Positions 50,230 to 59,992 of a DNA stretch of 64,000 nt are shown here, in pieces. The notes beneath the pieces were generated by a model. That model was not told the origin of the DNA. It saw only the letters and a program-made list of their open reading frames with translations, and ran no database searches. The stretch is from Chromatiaceae bacterium (GTDB lineage: Bacteria > Pseudomonadota > Gammaproteobacteria > Chromatiales > Chromatiaceae), in contig JACKMK010000001.1 in the NCBI GenBank assembly GCA_024235395.1, forward strand, positions 310,001-374,000, written 5' to 3'. Position 1 is the first letter of the stretch. Each line of letters begins with the position of its first letter. Made by a program: the position numbers and the translations under genes.

Positions 50230-52311
50230 ATGATCGAATCCGACTGGCAGGTACACAGCGAGACCTACGCCGTACCGCGTACCCACGGCGTCATGTTCGG
50301 GCCGCTGTTGGCGTTGAGCCTGATCGCGATGTTTCCAATTTTCGACTATGCGGCGAGCTGGCTGTACCCCGGGCGTCCCCACTGGCTATACGACCTGATC
50401 GCTGCGACGCTTTCCGCGATGCTGGCTCTGGCGATCGGTTACCGTGGCTACCGTCGTTTCTTCGCCTACCAGCAACTGCTCGAACAACACGTCACGCAGC
50501 GCCGGATTGCCGAGAATGAACTCGAGACCCTGTTCTCGCTGTCGCTCGACATGCTGACGATCACCGGACAGGAGCCGCAGTTTTCGCGCGTCAATCCGGC
50601 ATTCAGCGAGACCCTCGGTTACGACGCGGATGAGCTGCTGGCCCGACCCTATACCGATTTCGTGCATCCGGACGATCGACCCGCCACGCTCGCGGCGATA
50701 ACCCGGCTGAATGCCGGCGAGCCCATCATCGATTTCGTCAATCGCTACCGACGCGCCGACGGCAGTTACCGTTGGCTGCAGTGGCGTGCCTCGCACAGCA
50801 AGGTGCTCGGACTGACCTGCGCGGTCGCGCGAGACATCACCGAGGCGCGAATGCGTGAGCAGGCGCTGGCCGAGAGCGAGCAGCGCTTCCGCTTGCTGTT
50901 TGAAAACATGAGCGACGGGGTCGCGGTCTACGAGGCGACCGACGACGGCCGCGATTTCGTGTTTCGCGACTTCAACAAGGCGGGGGAGCGGATCAGCAGA
51001 ATCAGCAAGGACGAATTGATCGGCCATCGCCTGACCGAGATCTTCCCCGGCGTGGAGACCTTCGGCCTGCTCGACGTGATGCGTGCGGTATGGCACGACG
51101 GCGAGCCGCGGAGCCATCCGGCACGACGCTACCGCGACCAGCGACTGGAACTGTGGGTAGAAAACTTCGTTTTCCGGCTGCCGAGCGGCGAGCTGGTGGC
51201 GGTGTATCGCGACATCACCGAGCGCAAGGCCGCCGAGGATCTGCTGAGACAGAGTGAAGCACGGTTCCGCGCGGTGTTCGAACAGGCACCGATCGGCATC
51301 GATCTGGTCTCTCCGGACGGTCTGGTGATTCGTGCCAACGAGGCGCTGCAGCAGATGCTCGGCTACCGCGAAGACGAGATGCTGGGTCGTAGCTTCAGGG
51401 ATTGGACGCACCCGGACGACCTCGAAGGCAGTCAGGCGCTGGCACAGCGCCTGCGTGAGGGCGGCGACGACCGCCTGGCGATCGAAAAGCGTTATGTGCG
51501 CAAGGACGGCGGCACGATCTGGGCGAACACCCAGGTCGCTGCGGTCCGCGATTCGGCCGGTGTGCTGGACTATTTCGTGGCGATGGTCGAAGACACCAGC
51601 GAGCGACACCGTGCGCAGCAGGAAACGCGCGCGCTGCTGGAGCAGAACCGGTTCCTCGCGCGTCGCCTGCTGCAGGTCCAGGAACAGGAGCGCGCCTGGA
51701 TCGCGCGCGAACTGCACGACGAGATCGGGCAGAGCCTGACCGGTATCAGGGCCGACGCACAGGCCATACTCTCACGCAGTCGAGCACCCGAACTGGTGCC
51801 GATCCGTGAGAGTGCCCAGGCCATCGACGAGGTCGCCAACCGACTGTACTCCGCCGCGTATGCCCTGATGCACCAACTGCGCCCGTCACTGCTCGACGAC
51901 CTCGGATTGCATGCAGGTCTGGATCAGCTACTCGATCACTGGCGCCGCCAGCATCCGCGGACGCGATGCGTCTTCGAGTTCGACGATGCCTGCGAGGCGC
52001 TGCCGGACGACACCGAGTTGGTGCTGTACCGGACGGTGCAGGAAGCCCTGACCAACATCTCGAAGCACGCGGCTGCCGCCAGCATCCGCATCGATCTCCG
52101 GTGCCTGGCCCCCGAAACCACCGCGCCTGTCCGGATCCAGTTGTGCGTGTCCGACGACGGGCGCGGGTTCGATCCCGATGCCCCGCCGCGTGGCATGGGG
52201 TTGATCGGCATGCGCGAGCGGGTTATGTCGGTGGGCGGCGAATTCGACCTGCACACGGCCCGCGGAAAAGGCACCACCGTCTGCGTGAGCATCCCCATTG
52301 CGGTCGATTGA
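50230..52311 (+). CDS. Multi-PAS sensor histidine kinase, NarX-type HisKA_3
   Basis: A 693-residue kinase. Two membrane spans (about 22-43 and 53-71) leave almost no periplasmic domain, so sensing is cytoplasmic or within the membrane. Three PAS domains follow (about 97-215, 218-340, 345-465). A HisKA_3 dimerisation domain holds the phospho-acceptor His496 in ELHDEIGQSL, and an HATPase domain ends the protein with VSDDGRGFDPD and GMGLIGMRERV. The next gene is a matching NarL-type response regulator. Confidence 0.9.
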   Translation: MIESDWQVHSETYAVPRTHGVMFGPLLALSLIAMFPIFDYAASWLYPGRPHWLYDLIAATLSAMLALAIGYRGYRRFFAYQQLLEQHVTQRRIAENELETLFSLSLDMLTITGQEPQFSRVNPAFSETLGYDADELLARPYTDFVHPDDRPATLAAITRLNAGEPIIDFVNRYRRADGSYRWLQWRASHSKVLGLTCAVARDITEARMREQALAESEQRFRLLFENMSDGVAVYEATDDGRDFVFRDFNKAGERISRISKDELIGHRLTEIFPGVETFGLLDVMRAVWHDGEPRSHPARRYRDQRLELWVENFVFRLPSGELVAVYRDITERKAAEDLLRQSEARFRAVFEQAPIGIDLVSPDGLVIRANEALQQMLGYREDEMLGRSFRDWTHPDDLEGSQALAQRLREGGDDRLAIEKRYVRKDGGTIWANTQVAAVRDSAGVLDYFVAMVEDTSERHRAQQETRALLEQNRFLARRLLQVQEQERAWIARELHDEIGQSLTGIRADAQAILSRSRAPELVPIRESAQAIDEVANRLYSAAYALMHQLRPSLLDDLGLHAGLDQLLDHWRRQHPRTRCVFEFDDACEALPDDTELVLYRTVQEALTNISKHAAAASIRIDLRCLAPETTAPVRIQLCVSDDGRGFDPDAPPRGMGLIGMRERVMSVGGEFDLHTARGKGTTVCVSIPIAVD

Positions 52312-52523
52312 CGCCAAAATAAGATGATTCCTTATTAAAAACCTTACCGTGCTAACGGATAATCCGTGCGCCCGAAACGGCCGTGCAAACACGCACTAAG
52401 CTTCTGTCATGCAAAGCCTGTTCATGCAGTCAGAGTGAGGCCTCCCGGACATCCGGGAAACCTGAAGTTCAGTAGATAGTCACATTATTTTTTGTCGTTT
52501 GACGCAATCAGGCGGTAACGGAA

Positions 52524-53192
52524 ATGCGGAGCGGTGTGCAATCGACAGGCAGCAGGACTGGCGACGTCATCCGGACGCTGATCGTCGACGATCATCCGGT
52601 GGTACGCGACGGATTCCGCCGCCTTCTCGAAAGCACCGGGGAGATCTCGGTGGTCGCCGAGGCGGACACCGGGGAGGACGGCTACGAGGCATTCAAGGAA
52701 TACCTGCCCGACGTCGTGATCATGGATCTCACGATGCCCGGCGCGGGCGGGCTTGAGGCGATACGTCGCATCAGTCAATGGGACAGCAACGCGCGGGTAC
52801 TGGTGTTTTCGGTGCACGAGAACCCCATCTATCCGAAGAAGGCGGCTCAAGCCGGTGCCATCGGCTACGTGAGCAAGCGCTGCGCACCGACGGAGATGAT
52901 CGAATCCGTGCGTAGAGTCGCGCAGGGCCAGCCGTATTTCGCCTCCAACCCACAGGTACCAGACGACGACCTGCAGGACGAGCAGGCGGCAATCGAGAGC
53001 CTCACCTTGCGTGAGTTCGAGGTCTTCAATCTGCTGGCGCTCGGCCATCCGGTGCCCGAGGTCGCGCGGATACTCAATATCAGCCAGAACACGGCCGGCG
53101 TACACCAGACCCGTATCATGCACAAACTGGGACTGCAGAATGCCGCTCAACTGGCGCGCCTGGCGATCCGTCACGGCATCGTCCGCGCCTGA
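52524..53192 (+). CDS. NarL/FixJ-type response regulator
   Basis: A 222-residue two-domain regulator. The receiver has the acidic pair VDDHP (Asp22-23), phospho-acceptor Asp68 in VIMDLTMPG, and Lys in GYVSK. A LuxR-type helix-turn-helix fills about residues 155-215 (LTLREFEVFNLLALGHPVPEVARIL). It pairs with the upstream HisKA_3 kinase; the 212-base gap holds an AT-rich inverted repeat (AATAAG ... CTTATT) and possibly its own promoter. Confidence 0.93.
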   Translation: MRSGVQSTGSRTGDVIRTLIVDDHPVVRDGFRRLLESTGEISVVAEADTGEDGYEAFKEYLPDVVIMDLTMPGAGGLEAIRRISQWDSNARVLVFSVHENPIYPKKAAQAGAIGYVSKRCAPTEMIESVRRVAQGQPYFASNPQVPDDDLQDEQAAIESLTLREFEVFNLLALGHPVPEVARILNISQNTAGVHQTRIMHKLGLQNAAQLARLAIRHGIVRA

Positions 53193-53486
53193 CATGGCGC
53201 CGTCGTTCGAGGTGCAGGCACCGCCGGCGCACCGCGAAACGCAGTGGCCGGCGATCGACATCGCGGTTTCCCGGAAGTGCCCGGCCGGAGTGGCGGTTGC
53301 AGCGCCCGTGCAACGGCGACTGCAAGGATGAGCGATGGTGCGACGACCGATCCACACAGCAGCGACGACGGACACGTCACCAGGCAAGGGGAACCCGGCC
53401 CCCACGCTGCGCACCTGCGTTTCGTACCGCCAATCGCCGCGCCTGCGCGCTGAGGTCCGCGGATTCCCACCGGGCCGCCCAGGCCC
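53193..53486. other. Gap of 294 bases without a clear gene
   Basis: Between the response regulator and the GGDEF-EAL gene. Short open frames are present but none has a ribosome site or gene-like composition. No terminator, promoter or tRNA is evident. Confidence 0.6.
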
Positions 53487-55229
53487 GTGACCCTCCAACC
53501 GCCCACACACGAGCGACAGGAGCTCGCCTACCGGGTATTCGAGAACATCCTCGAGGGCGTCATCGTCTGCGACAGCGAGTTGCGCATCCGCATGGTGAAT
53601 CCTGCGTTCAGCGCGATCACCGGGTTCACCAGCGAACAGGCGATCGGGCAGACACCCAGGATCCTGAGTTCCGGGCGGCACGATCCGGACTTCTATCGAG
53701 CGATGTGGGAGACCATCGGGCATACCGGGCACTGGGAAGGCGAGATATGGAATCGGCGCAGGAGCGGTGAGGTCTATCCGGAGTATCTGAGCATTACCGC
53801 TCTCAAAGATGAGCACGGTTCCGTCCGGCACTACATCGGGGTGTTCACGGATATCAGCCACCGCAAGCTCTCCGACCACCAGCTGCACCGGCTGGTCCAT
53901 TACGACAGCCTCACCGACCTGCCCAACCGCGAGACGTTCCGACAGCAGCTCAAGACACGTATCGTGCGCGCGCGGACCAATCAACGTCGTATTGCGGTGC
54001 TTTTCATCGATATCGACCATTTCAAATCCGTCAATGATTCGCTGGGACACAGTCAGGGCAACGCCCTGCTCCAGATCGTTGCCGAGCGCCTCAAGAAGGC
54101 ACTGCGCGAAGGCGACCCGAACCGTCTGCCGGACGTGCTCGCACGCCTGGGGGGCGATGAATTCGTCGCCCTGGTGGACGACCTCGCATTGACCGAACAT
54201 GCGGCACTGGTCGCCAAGGAACTGATGCAGCGGATCGAGGCACCGATCTCGCTCGGTGGCGTGAATCTGCACGTCAGCGCGAGCATCGGGATCGTGGTCT
54301 ATCCCGACAGTGCCGACAACGTCGACGATCTGCTGCTGCACGCGGAACTCGCCATGCACCACGTGAAGCAGAACGGGCGCGCCAACCAGCAGTTCTTCAC
54401 CCAGGCGATGCGTGATCACGTGAAGCGACAGATGGCGCTGCGCAGCGCCCTGCACGGTGCCCTCGAACGACAACAGTTCTATCTGTTGTTCCAACCCCAG
54501 GTGGTTGCATCCAGCGGCAGGATAGGATGCATGGAGGCGCTGCTACGCTGGCGCAGCCCCGAACTCGGCGAGGTGATGCCGGCCGAGTTCATCTCGGTGC
54601 TCGAAGAGACCGGCGAGATCGAACAGATCGGTCACTGGGTATTGGAAGAGGCGATGCGTCAGTGCCTTGCCTGGCAGACCCACTCCAGCAGTCCAATGCG
54701 CGTATCGGTCAACCTGTCTGCGCGACAGATGCGCAGCGGTCTGATCGCCGAACAGATCGCCGATGCACTGCAGCGCATCGGCCTGCCCGCAGGATGCCTG
54801 GAACTGGAGCTTACCGAGTCGTTGGCGATGGATGACGTGAACACCACCCAGCGCGCACTCGAATCACTGCACGATCTCGGCGTACGCATCGCGATCGACG
54901 ATTTCGGTACCGGCTATTCGTCATTGAGCTATCTGCAGCACTTCTACCTGGATGCCCTCAAGATAGACCGCTCGTTCGTCCACCGATGCACGGAGAATCG
55001 CCACGAGCGCGAGATCATCCGCGCCACGCTGGCGCTCGCCCACAGCATGGGCCTGGAGGTCATCGCCGAAGGGGTCGAGACCGAGGCACAGCGTGACTTT
55101 CTCGTCGGACAGGGTATTGACCTGCTGCAAGGCTACCTGTTCAGCGTGCCGGTCGATGCCGACACGAGCACCGACCTGATCGAGCAATACAACGGAACGA
55201 CGGATTCGTCGTCACCGACCTGCGACTGA
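53487..55229 (+). CDS. PAS-GGDEF-EAL cyclic-di-GMP signalling protein
   Basis: A 580-residue soluble protein. A PAS domain (about 10-130) is followed by a GGDEF domain with intact GGDEF at 222-226 and an inhibitory-site pattern R-x-x-D at 213-216, five residues ahead, as needed for product inhibition. The EAL domain has E350-A351-L352, DDFGTGYSSL and IAEGVET. Both activities look possible; which dominates cannot be told. The start is a GTG at 53487. It lies in the same direction as the kinase and regulator. Confidence 0.9.
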   Translation: MTLQPPTHERQELAYRVFENILEGVIVCDSELRIRMVNPAFSAITGFTSEQAIGQTPRILSSGRHDPDFYRAMWETIGHTGHWEGEIWNRRRSGEVYPEYLSITALKDEHGSVRHYIGVFTDISHRKLSDHQLHRLVHYDSLTDLPNRETFRQQLKTRIVRARTNQRRIAVLFIDIDHFKSVNDSLGHSQGNALLQIVAERLKKALREGDPNRLPDVLARLGGDEFVALVDDLALTEHAALVAKELMQRIEAPISLGGVNLHVSASIGIVVYPDSADNVDDLLLHAELAMHHVKQNGRANQQFFTQAMRDHVKRQMALRSALHGALERQQFYLLFQPQVVASSGRIGCMEALLRWRSPELGEVMPAEFISVLEETGEIEQIGHWVLEEAMRQCLAWQTHSSSPMRVSVNLSARQMRSGLIAEQIADALQRIGLPAGCLELELTESLAMDDVNTTQRALESLHDLGVRIAIDDFGTGYSSLSYLQHFYLDALKIDRSFVHRCTENRHEREIIRATLALAHSMGLEVIAEGVETEAQRDFLVGQGIDLLQGYLFSVPVDADTSTDLIEQYNGTTDSSSPTCD

Positions 55230-55249
55230 GCGCAAACGATACCGCGGCT

Positions 55250-57619
55250 TCAGTCACCCGCCTTGCCTGCCAGGTACAGCCAGGTATCGACCACCGTGTC
55301 CGGATTCAACGAAATGCTGCTGATCCCCCGCTCCAACAGCCATTTCGCGAGATCCGGGTGGTCCGACGGCCCCTGACCGCAGATGCCGACGTATTTGCCC
55401 GCCTTGCGACAGGCGGTGATCGCCATATCGAGCATCTTTAATACCGCCGGGTTGCGTTCATCGAAGCTGTGCGCGATCAACCCTGAATCTCGATCCAGTC
55501 CCAGCGTCAATTGGGTCATATCGTTGGAGCCGATGGAGAATCCGTCGAAAAACTCGAGGAACTCCTCGGCCAGCACTGCGTTGGACGGAAGCTCGCACAT
55601 CATGATGACCCGCAGGCCGTCCTCGCCTCGCCGCAGACCGTTTTCGCCAAGCAGGCGAATCACCCCCTCGGCCTCTTCGAGGGTGCGTACGAACGGGATC
55701 ATGATCTCCAGATTCTTCAGCCCCATGTCGTTGCGCACCCTGCGGATCGCCTCGCATTCCATGTCGAAACAGGCACGGAAGTTCGGTGCCAGGTATCGCG
55801 ATGCGCCGCGGAAACCGATCATCGGGTTTTCCTCGTGCGGCTCATACAGGGTGCCTGCGACCAGGTTGGCATACTCGTTGGACTTGAAGTCGGACATCCG
55901 CAGGATCACCGGGTGCGGTGCAAAGGCTGCACTGATGCTGGCAATGCCTTCGGCGACCCGCTTGACGAAGTACTCGCGCGGATCCTCGTAGGCCGCTATG
56001 CGCTCATCGATCTCGGCGCGGATGTCGGCAGGCACCCGGTTGAGCTGCAGCAATGCCTGCGGATGAATACCGACCATGTTGTTGATGATGAACTCCAGCC
56101 GCGCCAACCCCACCCCGGCATTGGGAATCTGCGCGAAGCTGAATGCGCGTTCGGGATTGCCGACGTTCATCATCACCTTGACCGGTACGCTCGGCATACT
56201 GTCGAGTTCGATCCGCTTCAGATTGAAATCGAGTACGCCTTCGTAAACGAACCCGGTATCGCCCTCGGCGCACGACACCGTGACCTGTTGGCCATCCTGC
56301 ACGCGATCGGTCGCGTCCCCGCACCCGACGACCGCCGGAACACCGAGTTCGCGCGCAATGATCGCCGCGTGGCAGGTTCGGCCGCCGCGATTCGTCACGA
56401 TTGCGGAGGCGCGCTTCATGATCGGTTCCCAATCCGGATCGGTCATGTCGGTGACCAGCACGTCGCCATCACCGATCTTGTCCATGTCGTCGAGGCTGGT
56501 GATGATGCGCGCGACGCCCGCGCCAATGCGTGCGCCGATCGATCGACCCTCGGCGAGCACCGACGATCGGGCTTTCATTTCGTAGCGCTCGATCACGTTG
56601 CCGCTGCGGCTCTGCACGGTTTCCGGGCGCGCCTGCACGACATACAACTGCCCATCGATACCATCCAGCGCCCATTCGATATCCATCGGCCGGCCATAGT
56701 GCTGTTCGATGCGGATCGCCTGACGTGCCAGTTCCTCGACCTGCTCGTCGGTGATACAGAACCGCCGCCGCTGTGTCTCTTCCACCGCAACCGTGGTCAC
56801 CGGATGACTGCCGGTGTCGGCGTAGATCATCTTGATCGCCTTGCTGCCGACATTGCGACGCAGGATCGCCGGACGTCCGGCCGCCAATGTCGGCTTGTGC
56901 ACATAGAACTCGTCGGGATTCACCGCGCCCTGCACGACCATCTCGCCGAGCCCGTAGCTGGCTGTGATGAAAACGGCGTCACGAAATCCGCTTTCGGTAT
57001 CCAGCGTGAACATGACCCCGCTCGCCCCGAGGTCGGAGCGGATCATCTTTTGGATGCCGGCAGACAACGCGACCTGGGCGTGATCAAAACCCTGATGCAC
57101 CCGGTACGAAATCGCCCGATCGTTGAACAGCGAAGCAAACACCTCGTGGATGCGACGTTTGATGTCGGCCAGGCCGGAGACGTTGAGGACCGTTTCCTGC
57201 TGGCCGGCGAACGATGCATCCGGCAGGTCCTCGGCGGTCGCGGACGACCGTACCGCCCAGGTCACCTCTGTGCCGTACTCCCGTTCAAGAACCGCGTAGG
57301 CCTGTTCGATCGCATCGTCGAGCACAGGCGGGAATGGCGTCTCCATGACCCACCGGCGGATCTGCCGGCCGGTCTCGGCGAGCTTGCCGACGTCATCGAC
57401 ATCGAGCGCGTTGAGTGTCTGGTTGATACGCTCGGCGAGTCCTTCATGGGCGAGAAACTCCCGATAGGCGTGCGCCGTGGTCGCGAATCCGCCCGGTACC
57501 TTGACCCCACCATCTGCAGTGAGGTTGCGCAGCATCTCGCCCAGCGAGGCGTTCTTGCCGCCCACCCGGTCGACGTCGCTCATCTCGACGTCATGCAACC
57601 ACAGAATATATTCGCTCAT
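55250..57619 (-). CDS. ppsA: PpsA, phosphoenolpyruvate synthase
   Basis: Converts pyruvate, ATP and water to PEP, AMP and phosphate for gluconeogenesis. The 789-residue protein shows the ATP-grasp N-terminus (DRVGGKNASLGEM), the swivelling phosphohistidine site GGRTCHAAI with His417, and the C-terminal GFRGASRYL and GSNDMTQLTLGLDRDS. Length is standard. It is 73 bases after ppsR, with CAGAGG ahead of the ATG. Confidence 0.96.
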   Translation of the reverse strand: MSEYILWLHDVEMSDVDRVGGKNASLGEMLRNLTADGGVKVPGGFATTAHAYREFLAHEGLAERINQTLNALDVDDVGKLAETGRQIRRWVMETPFPPVLDDAIEQAYAVLEREYGTEVTWAVRSSATAEDLPDASFAGQQETVLNVSGLADIKRRIHEVFASLFNDRAISYRVHQGFDHAQVALSAGIQKMIRSDLGASGVMFTLDTESGFRDAVFITASYGLGEMVVQGAVNPDEFYVHKPTLAAGRPAILRRNVGSKAIKMIYADTGSHPVTTVAVEETQRRRFCITDEQVEELARQAIRIEQHYGRPMDIEWALDGIDGQLYVVQARPETVQSRSGNVIERYEMKARSSVLAEGRSIGARIGAGVARIITSLDDMDKIGDGDVLVTDMTDPDWEPIMKRASAIVTNRGGRTCHAAIIARELGVPAVVGCGDATDRVQDGQQVTVSCAEGDTGFVYEGVLDFNLKRIELDSMPSVPVKVMMNVGNPERAFSFAQIPNAGVGLARLEFIINNMVGIHPQALLQLNRVPADIRAEIDERIAAYEDPREYFVKRVAEGIASISAAFAPHPVILRMSDFKSNEYANLVAGTLYEPHEENPMIGFRGASRYLAPNFRACFDMECEAIRRVRNDMGLKNLEIMIPFVRTLEEAEGVIRLLGENGLRRGEDGLRVIMMCELPSNAVLAEEFLEFFDGFSIGSNDMTQLTLGLDRDSGLIAHSFDERNPAVLKMLDMAITACRKAGKYVGICGQGPSDHPDLAKWLLERGISSISLNPDTVVDTWLYLAGKAGD

Positions 57620-57692
57620 CGTCGTCCTCTGTTGTGCTGTACCCCGAGACCCCGCGCCGCGATGTGCATGCGATGTCGCCGCGGATGGTGTC

Positions 57693-58502
57693 TCACAGGC
57701 TTTTCTTGATCAGTGACGCCAGTTCCTCGATGGAATGTGTCGTGGCATCCAAAACCGTCATGCCGTAGCGATGAAACATGTCCTGAGCCATCTGGACCTC
57801 TTTGTAACACCGCCGCAAGGTCGCGTATTCGCTGTTCGGCCGGCGCAATTCGCGAATTCCCGCCAGGCGTTCCGGATCGATCGTAAGCGCAAATGCCTTT
57901 TCTCTATTGGCCAGCAATTCGTCAGGCAGCTCACCGCGTTCGAAGTCTTCTTCAGTGATCGGATAGTTTGCCGCCCGCACACCGAAGTGCAACGCCAGGT
58001 ACAGACAGGTCGGAGTCTTTCCCGAGCGCGATACCCCCACGAGTATCACGTCTGCCTGGTCGAACTTGTTCAGGCGCATACCATCGTCATTGTTCAACGC
58101 ATAGTTGATCGTCTCGATACGCGCCTCGTAGTTGTCGGGATTAAGCAGCCCGTGGCTGATCCCTGAGCGGCGGGTCGGCTCCAGCCCGGTGGCCTCGATC
58201 AAATCCGGCATGAAACGATCGAACAGCTCGAAATAGTGGCAGTCTGAATGTTTCAGCAGATTGTTGATCTCATCATCGACCATGGTCGCGAAAACGATCG
58301 GCTTGCGCCCCTCGGCCTCGGCGCGATGCGCAAGTTCATTGGCCAGCGCCTGTGCCTTTTCGCGGGTATTGATGAACGGGGTGTACCGGGTGATGAAACG
58401 CGCATCGCCAAACTGCGACAACAGACTGTGCCCATAGGCCTCTGCCGTTATCCCCGTGCTCTCGGAGACGAAGTACACCGAGCGGCTCGCCGTCTCAGTC
58501 AT
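57693..58502 (-). CDS. ppsR: PpsR, PEP synthase regulatory kinase/pyrophosphorylase
   Basis: PpsR inactivates PpsA by ADP-dependent phosphorylation and reactivates it by phosphorolysis. The 269-residue DUF299 protein has the P-loop-like GVSRSGKTP and the N-terminal VYFVSESTGITAEAYG. It overlaps the upstream reductase gene by 8 bases. The adjacency of ppsR and ppsA in one direction differs from the divergent layout of E. coli. Confidence 0.95.
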   Translation of the reverse strand: MTETASRSVYFVSESTGITAEAYGHSLLSQFGDARFITRYTPFINTREKAQALANELAHRAEAEGRKPIVFATMVDDEINNLLKHSDCHYFELFDRFMPDLIEATGLEPTRRSGISHGLLNPDNYEARIETINYALNNDDGMRLNKFDQADVILVGVSRSGKTPTCLYLALHFGVRAANYPITEEDFERGELPDELLANREKAFALTIDPERLAGIRELRRPNSEYATLRRCYKEVQMAQDMFHRYGMTVLDATTHSIEELASLIKKSL

Positions 58503-59334
58503 ACAGGTATTCCAGCCAGTGCCCGTCCTTTTCGAGCGCCGCCCGCGCCTCCTGCCAGCGTCCCGGCAGACGCAGGTGCTCAGCCATCGCTTCGTGCATC
58601 GCCTCTACGACCTTGCGGTATCCCGCCACGTAAACGAATACGCTGCCCTGGCCCATCAGGCGCCAGAGGGCATCCATATTCGCCGCGGTACTCTCTGCGC
58701 TGTCCAGCGCAGTCGCCGAGTAACGGGTCTTGAGGGCCTCGAACGCACGGTGGCTGGCCGCATCGAAATAGTGATGCTGGTCGTCCCGGGCGTCGTTCAG
58801 GTACAGGTGCTCGAGCCCGGTCGTCGGACCTTCCAGCATCAGCACCTTGCCCATCCAGTCGAGCCGACGCGCATGGACCTTCTGCGCCAGCCAGCGGAAC
58901 GGCACCATGCCGCAACCTGCACCGATCAGCACCATGTTGCTGCGTGAGCCCATCGGGGGATAGAAAGGGTAAGGATAGGGTCCGTACAGGGGCATGCTGT
59001 CGCCCGGTTCGAGGGCCACCAGCTGCTGTGCCATGCCGGAACCGACCTCCGGATCGAGCTGGCGGACAAACAGCGTGATGTCGATGGTTTCTTCGAACGG
59101 CACCTCGCCGACACTCTCGACACTGTAGAAACGCAGCCCGCGTACCCCATCGGACACCGTATGGCCCGGCGCGAGGAACCCGACGTCCATGCCCGCTTCG
59201 AACGCCCTGCCCTGCGGCGCCAGATTGAACATCAGCTTGATGACCGGTGGTGTTCCCGAATGATCGACCGCCACGGACTTGTGCACCAACTGCGCGACAA
59301 TCGGCTCCTCGATCGCGGCATCAGGCTTGATCAT
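58495..59334 (-). CDS. Ferredoxin-NADP reductase-type flavoprotein
   Basis: A 279-residue protein of the FNR superfamily with the FAD motif RFYS (in GLRFYSVES), the NADP-binding GAGCGMVPFRWL and a C-terminal VYVAGYRKVVEAM. It has no attached 2Fe-2S domain, so it is a stand-alone reductase that would exchange electrons with ferredoxin or flavodoxin. Overlap with ppsR shows joint expression; linking reducing equivalents to PEP synthesis is inference. GAGGACTGAGAG precedes the ATG. Confidence 0.82.
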   Translation of the reverse strand: MIKPDAAIEEPIVAQLVHKSVAVDHSGTPPVIKLMFNLAPQGRAFEAGMDVGFLAPGHTVSDGVRGLRFYSVESVGEVPFEETIDITLFVRQLDPEVGSGMAQQLVALEPGDSMPLYGPYPYPFYPPMGSRSNMVLIGAGCGMVPFRWLAQKVHARRLDWMGKVLMLEGPTTGLEHLYLNDARDDQHHYFDAASHRAFEALKTRYSATALDSAESTAANMDALWRLMGQGSVFVYVAGYRKVVEAMHEAMAEHLRLPGRWQEARAALEKDGHWLEYLYD

Positions 59335-59504
59335 CTCTCTCAGTCCTCGCTTTCGTTTGCACTTTCGCCGACCTCAGCCGGCACATTCCGGATTCACCGG
59401 CCGATCGAAACCGTATCGGTCCGGCCGCCGGTCAAGTTTAGCTTCGCCAGGCGATGCCGGCACCGCACGCCGTGGAAGAGTCCCGGCGTCGACAGGCCCA
59501 GGGC

Positions 59505-59984
59505 TCATAGCAGTGGCCTGCTGCTGCAGATGATCCCGTCTTCGTCGGCGTACAGGTAATCGCCGGCCTCGAAATTGACGCCGGCGAAACGCACCACCAC
59601 ATCACGCTCACCGATACCTTTCTTCACACTCTTCAGCGGGTGCGTGCCGAGCGCCGAGACACCGAGATCCATCTGCCGGATCTCGTAGGCGTCGCGGATC
59701 ATTCCGTTCAACAACACGCCCGCCCAGCCGTTCCCGACCGCCTTGGCGGCCAACAGATCACCCAGCATCGCACAACGTCTCGATGCACCCGCGTCGACCA
59801 CCAGCACCCGGCCCCGTCCGGGCTCGTCGAGCGCCTCGCGGACCAGTGAATTGTCCTCGAAACACTTGATCGTCGAGACAGGCCCCGCATACCTCGGGCG
59901 GCCACCGAACGAAAGGAACCCGGGTTCGCATACCTGCAGCTCGTCGGAGAACTGATCGCAAAGGTCCGCTGTCTTGAATGTCAT
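59505..59984 (-). CDS. RraA-like protein, possible class II aldolase/oxaloacetate decarboxylase
   Basis: A 159-residue member of the RraA/HMG-aldolase family, with FGGRPRYAGPV, FEDNSLV and GRVLVVD. The sequence GMIRDAYEI keeps the Arg-Asp pair that the HMG/CHA aldolases use for metal and substrate, whereas E. coli RraA has R-Q there. So the enzyme may be an aldolase or oxaloacetate decarboxylase rather than an RNase E inhibitor. Its gene begins 8 bases after the aceK stop. The reductase gene follows after a 170-base gap in which no gene was seen. Confidence 0.75.
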   Translation of the reverse strand: MTFKTADLCDQFSDELQVCEPGFLSFGGRPRYAGPVSTIKCFEDNSLVREALDEPGRGRVLVVDAGASRRCAMLGDLLAAKAVGNGWAGVLLNGMIRDAYEIRQMDLGVSALGTHPLKSVKKGIGERDVVVRFAGVNFEAGDYLYADEDGIICSSRPLL

Positions 59985-59992
59985 CGAAGCCG

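Noticed and set aside
52324..52345. AT-rich inverted repeat after the histidine kinase as a terminator
   Set aside because: The stem is only 6 AT-rich base pairs and not followed by a T-run.
52485..54494. 669-codon minus-strand frame across the response regulator and GGDEF gene
   Set aside because: Antisense to two proteins with intact catalytic motifs; no support as a gene.
55511..57709. 732-codon plus-strand frame across ppsA
   Set aside because: Shadow of ppsA; the minus frame has the catalytic His and full domain order.
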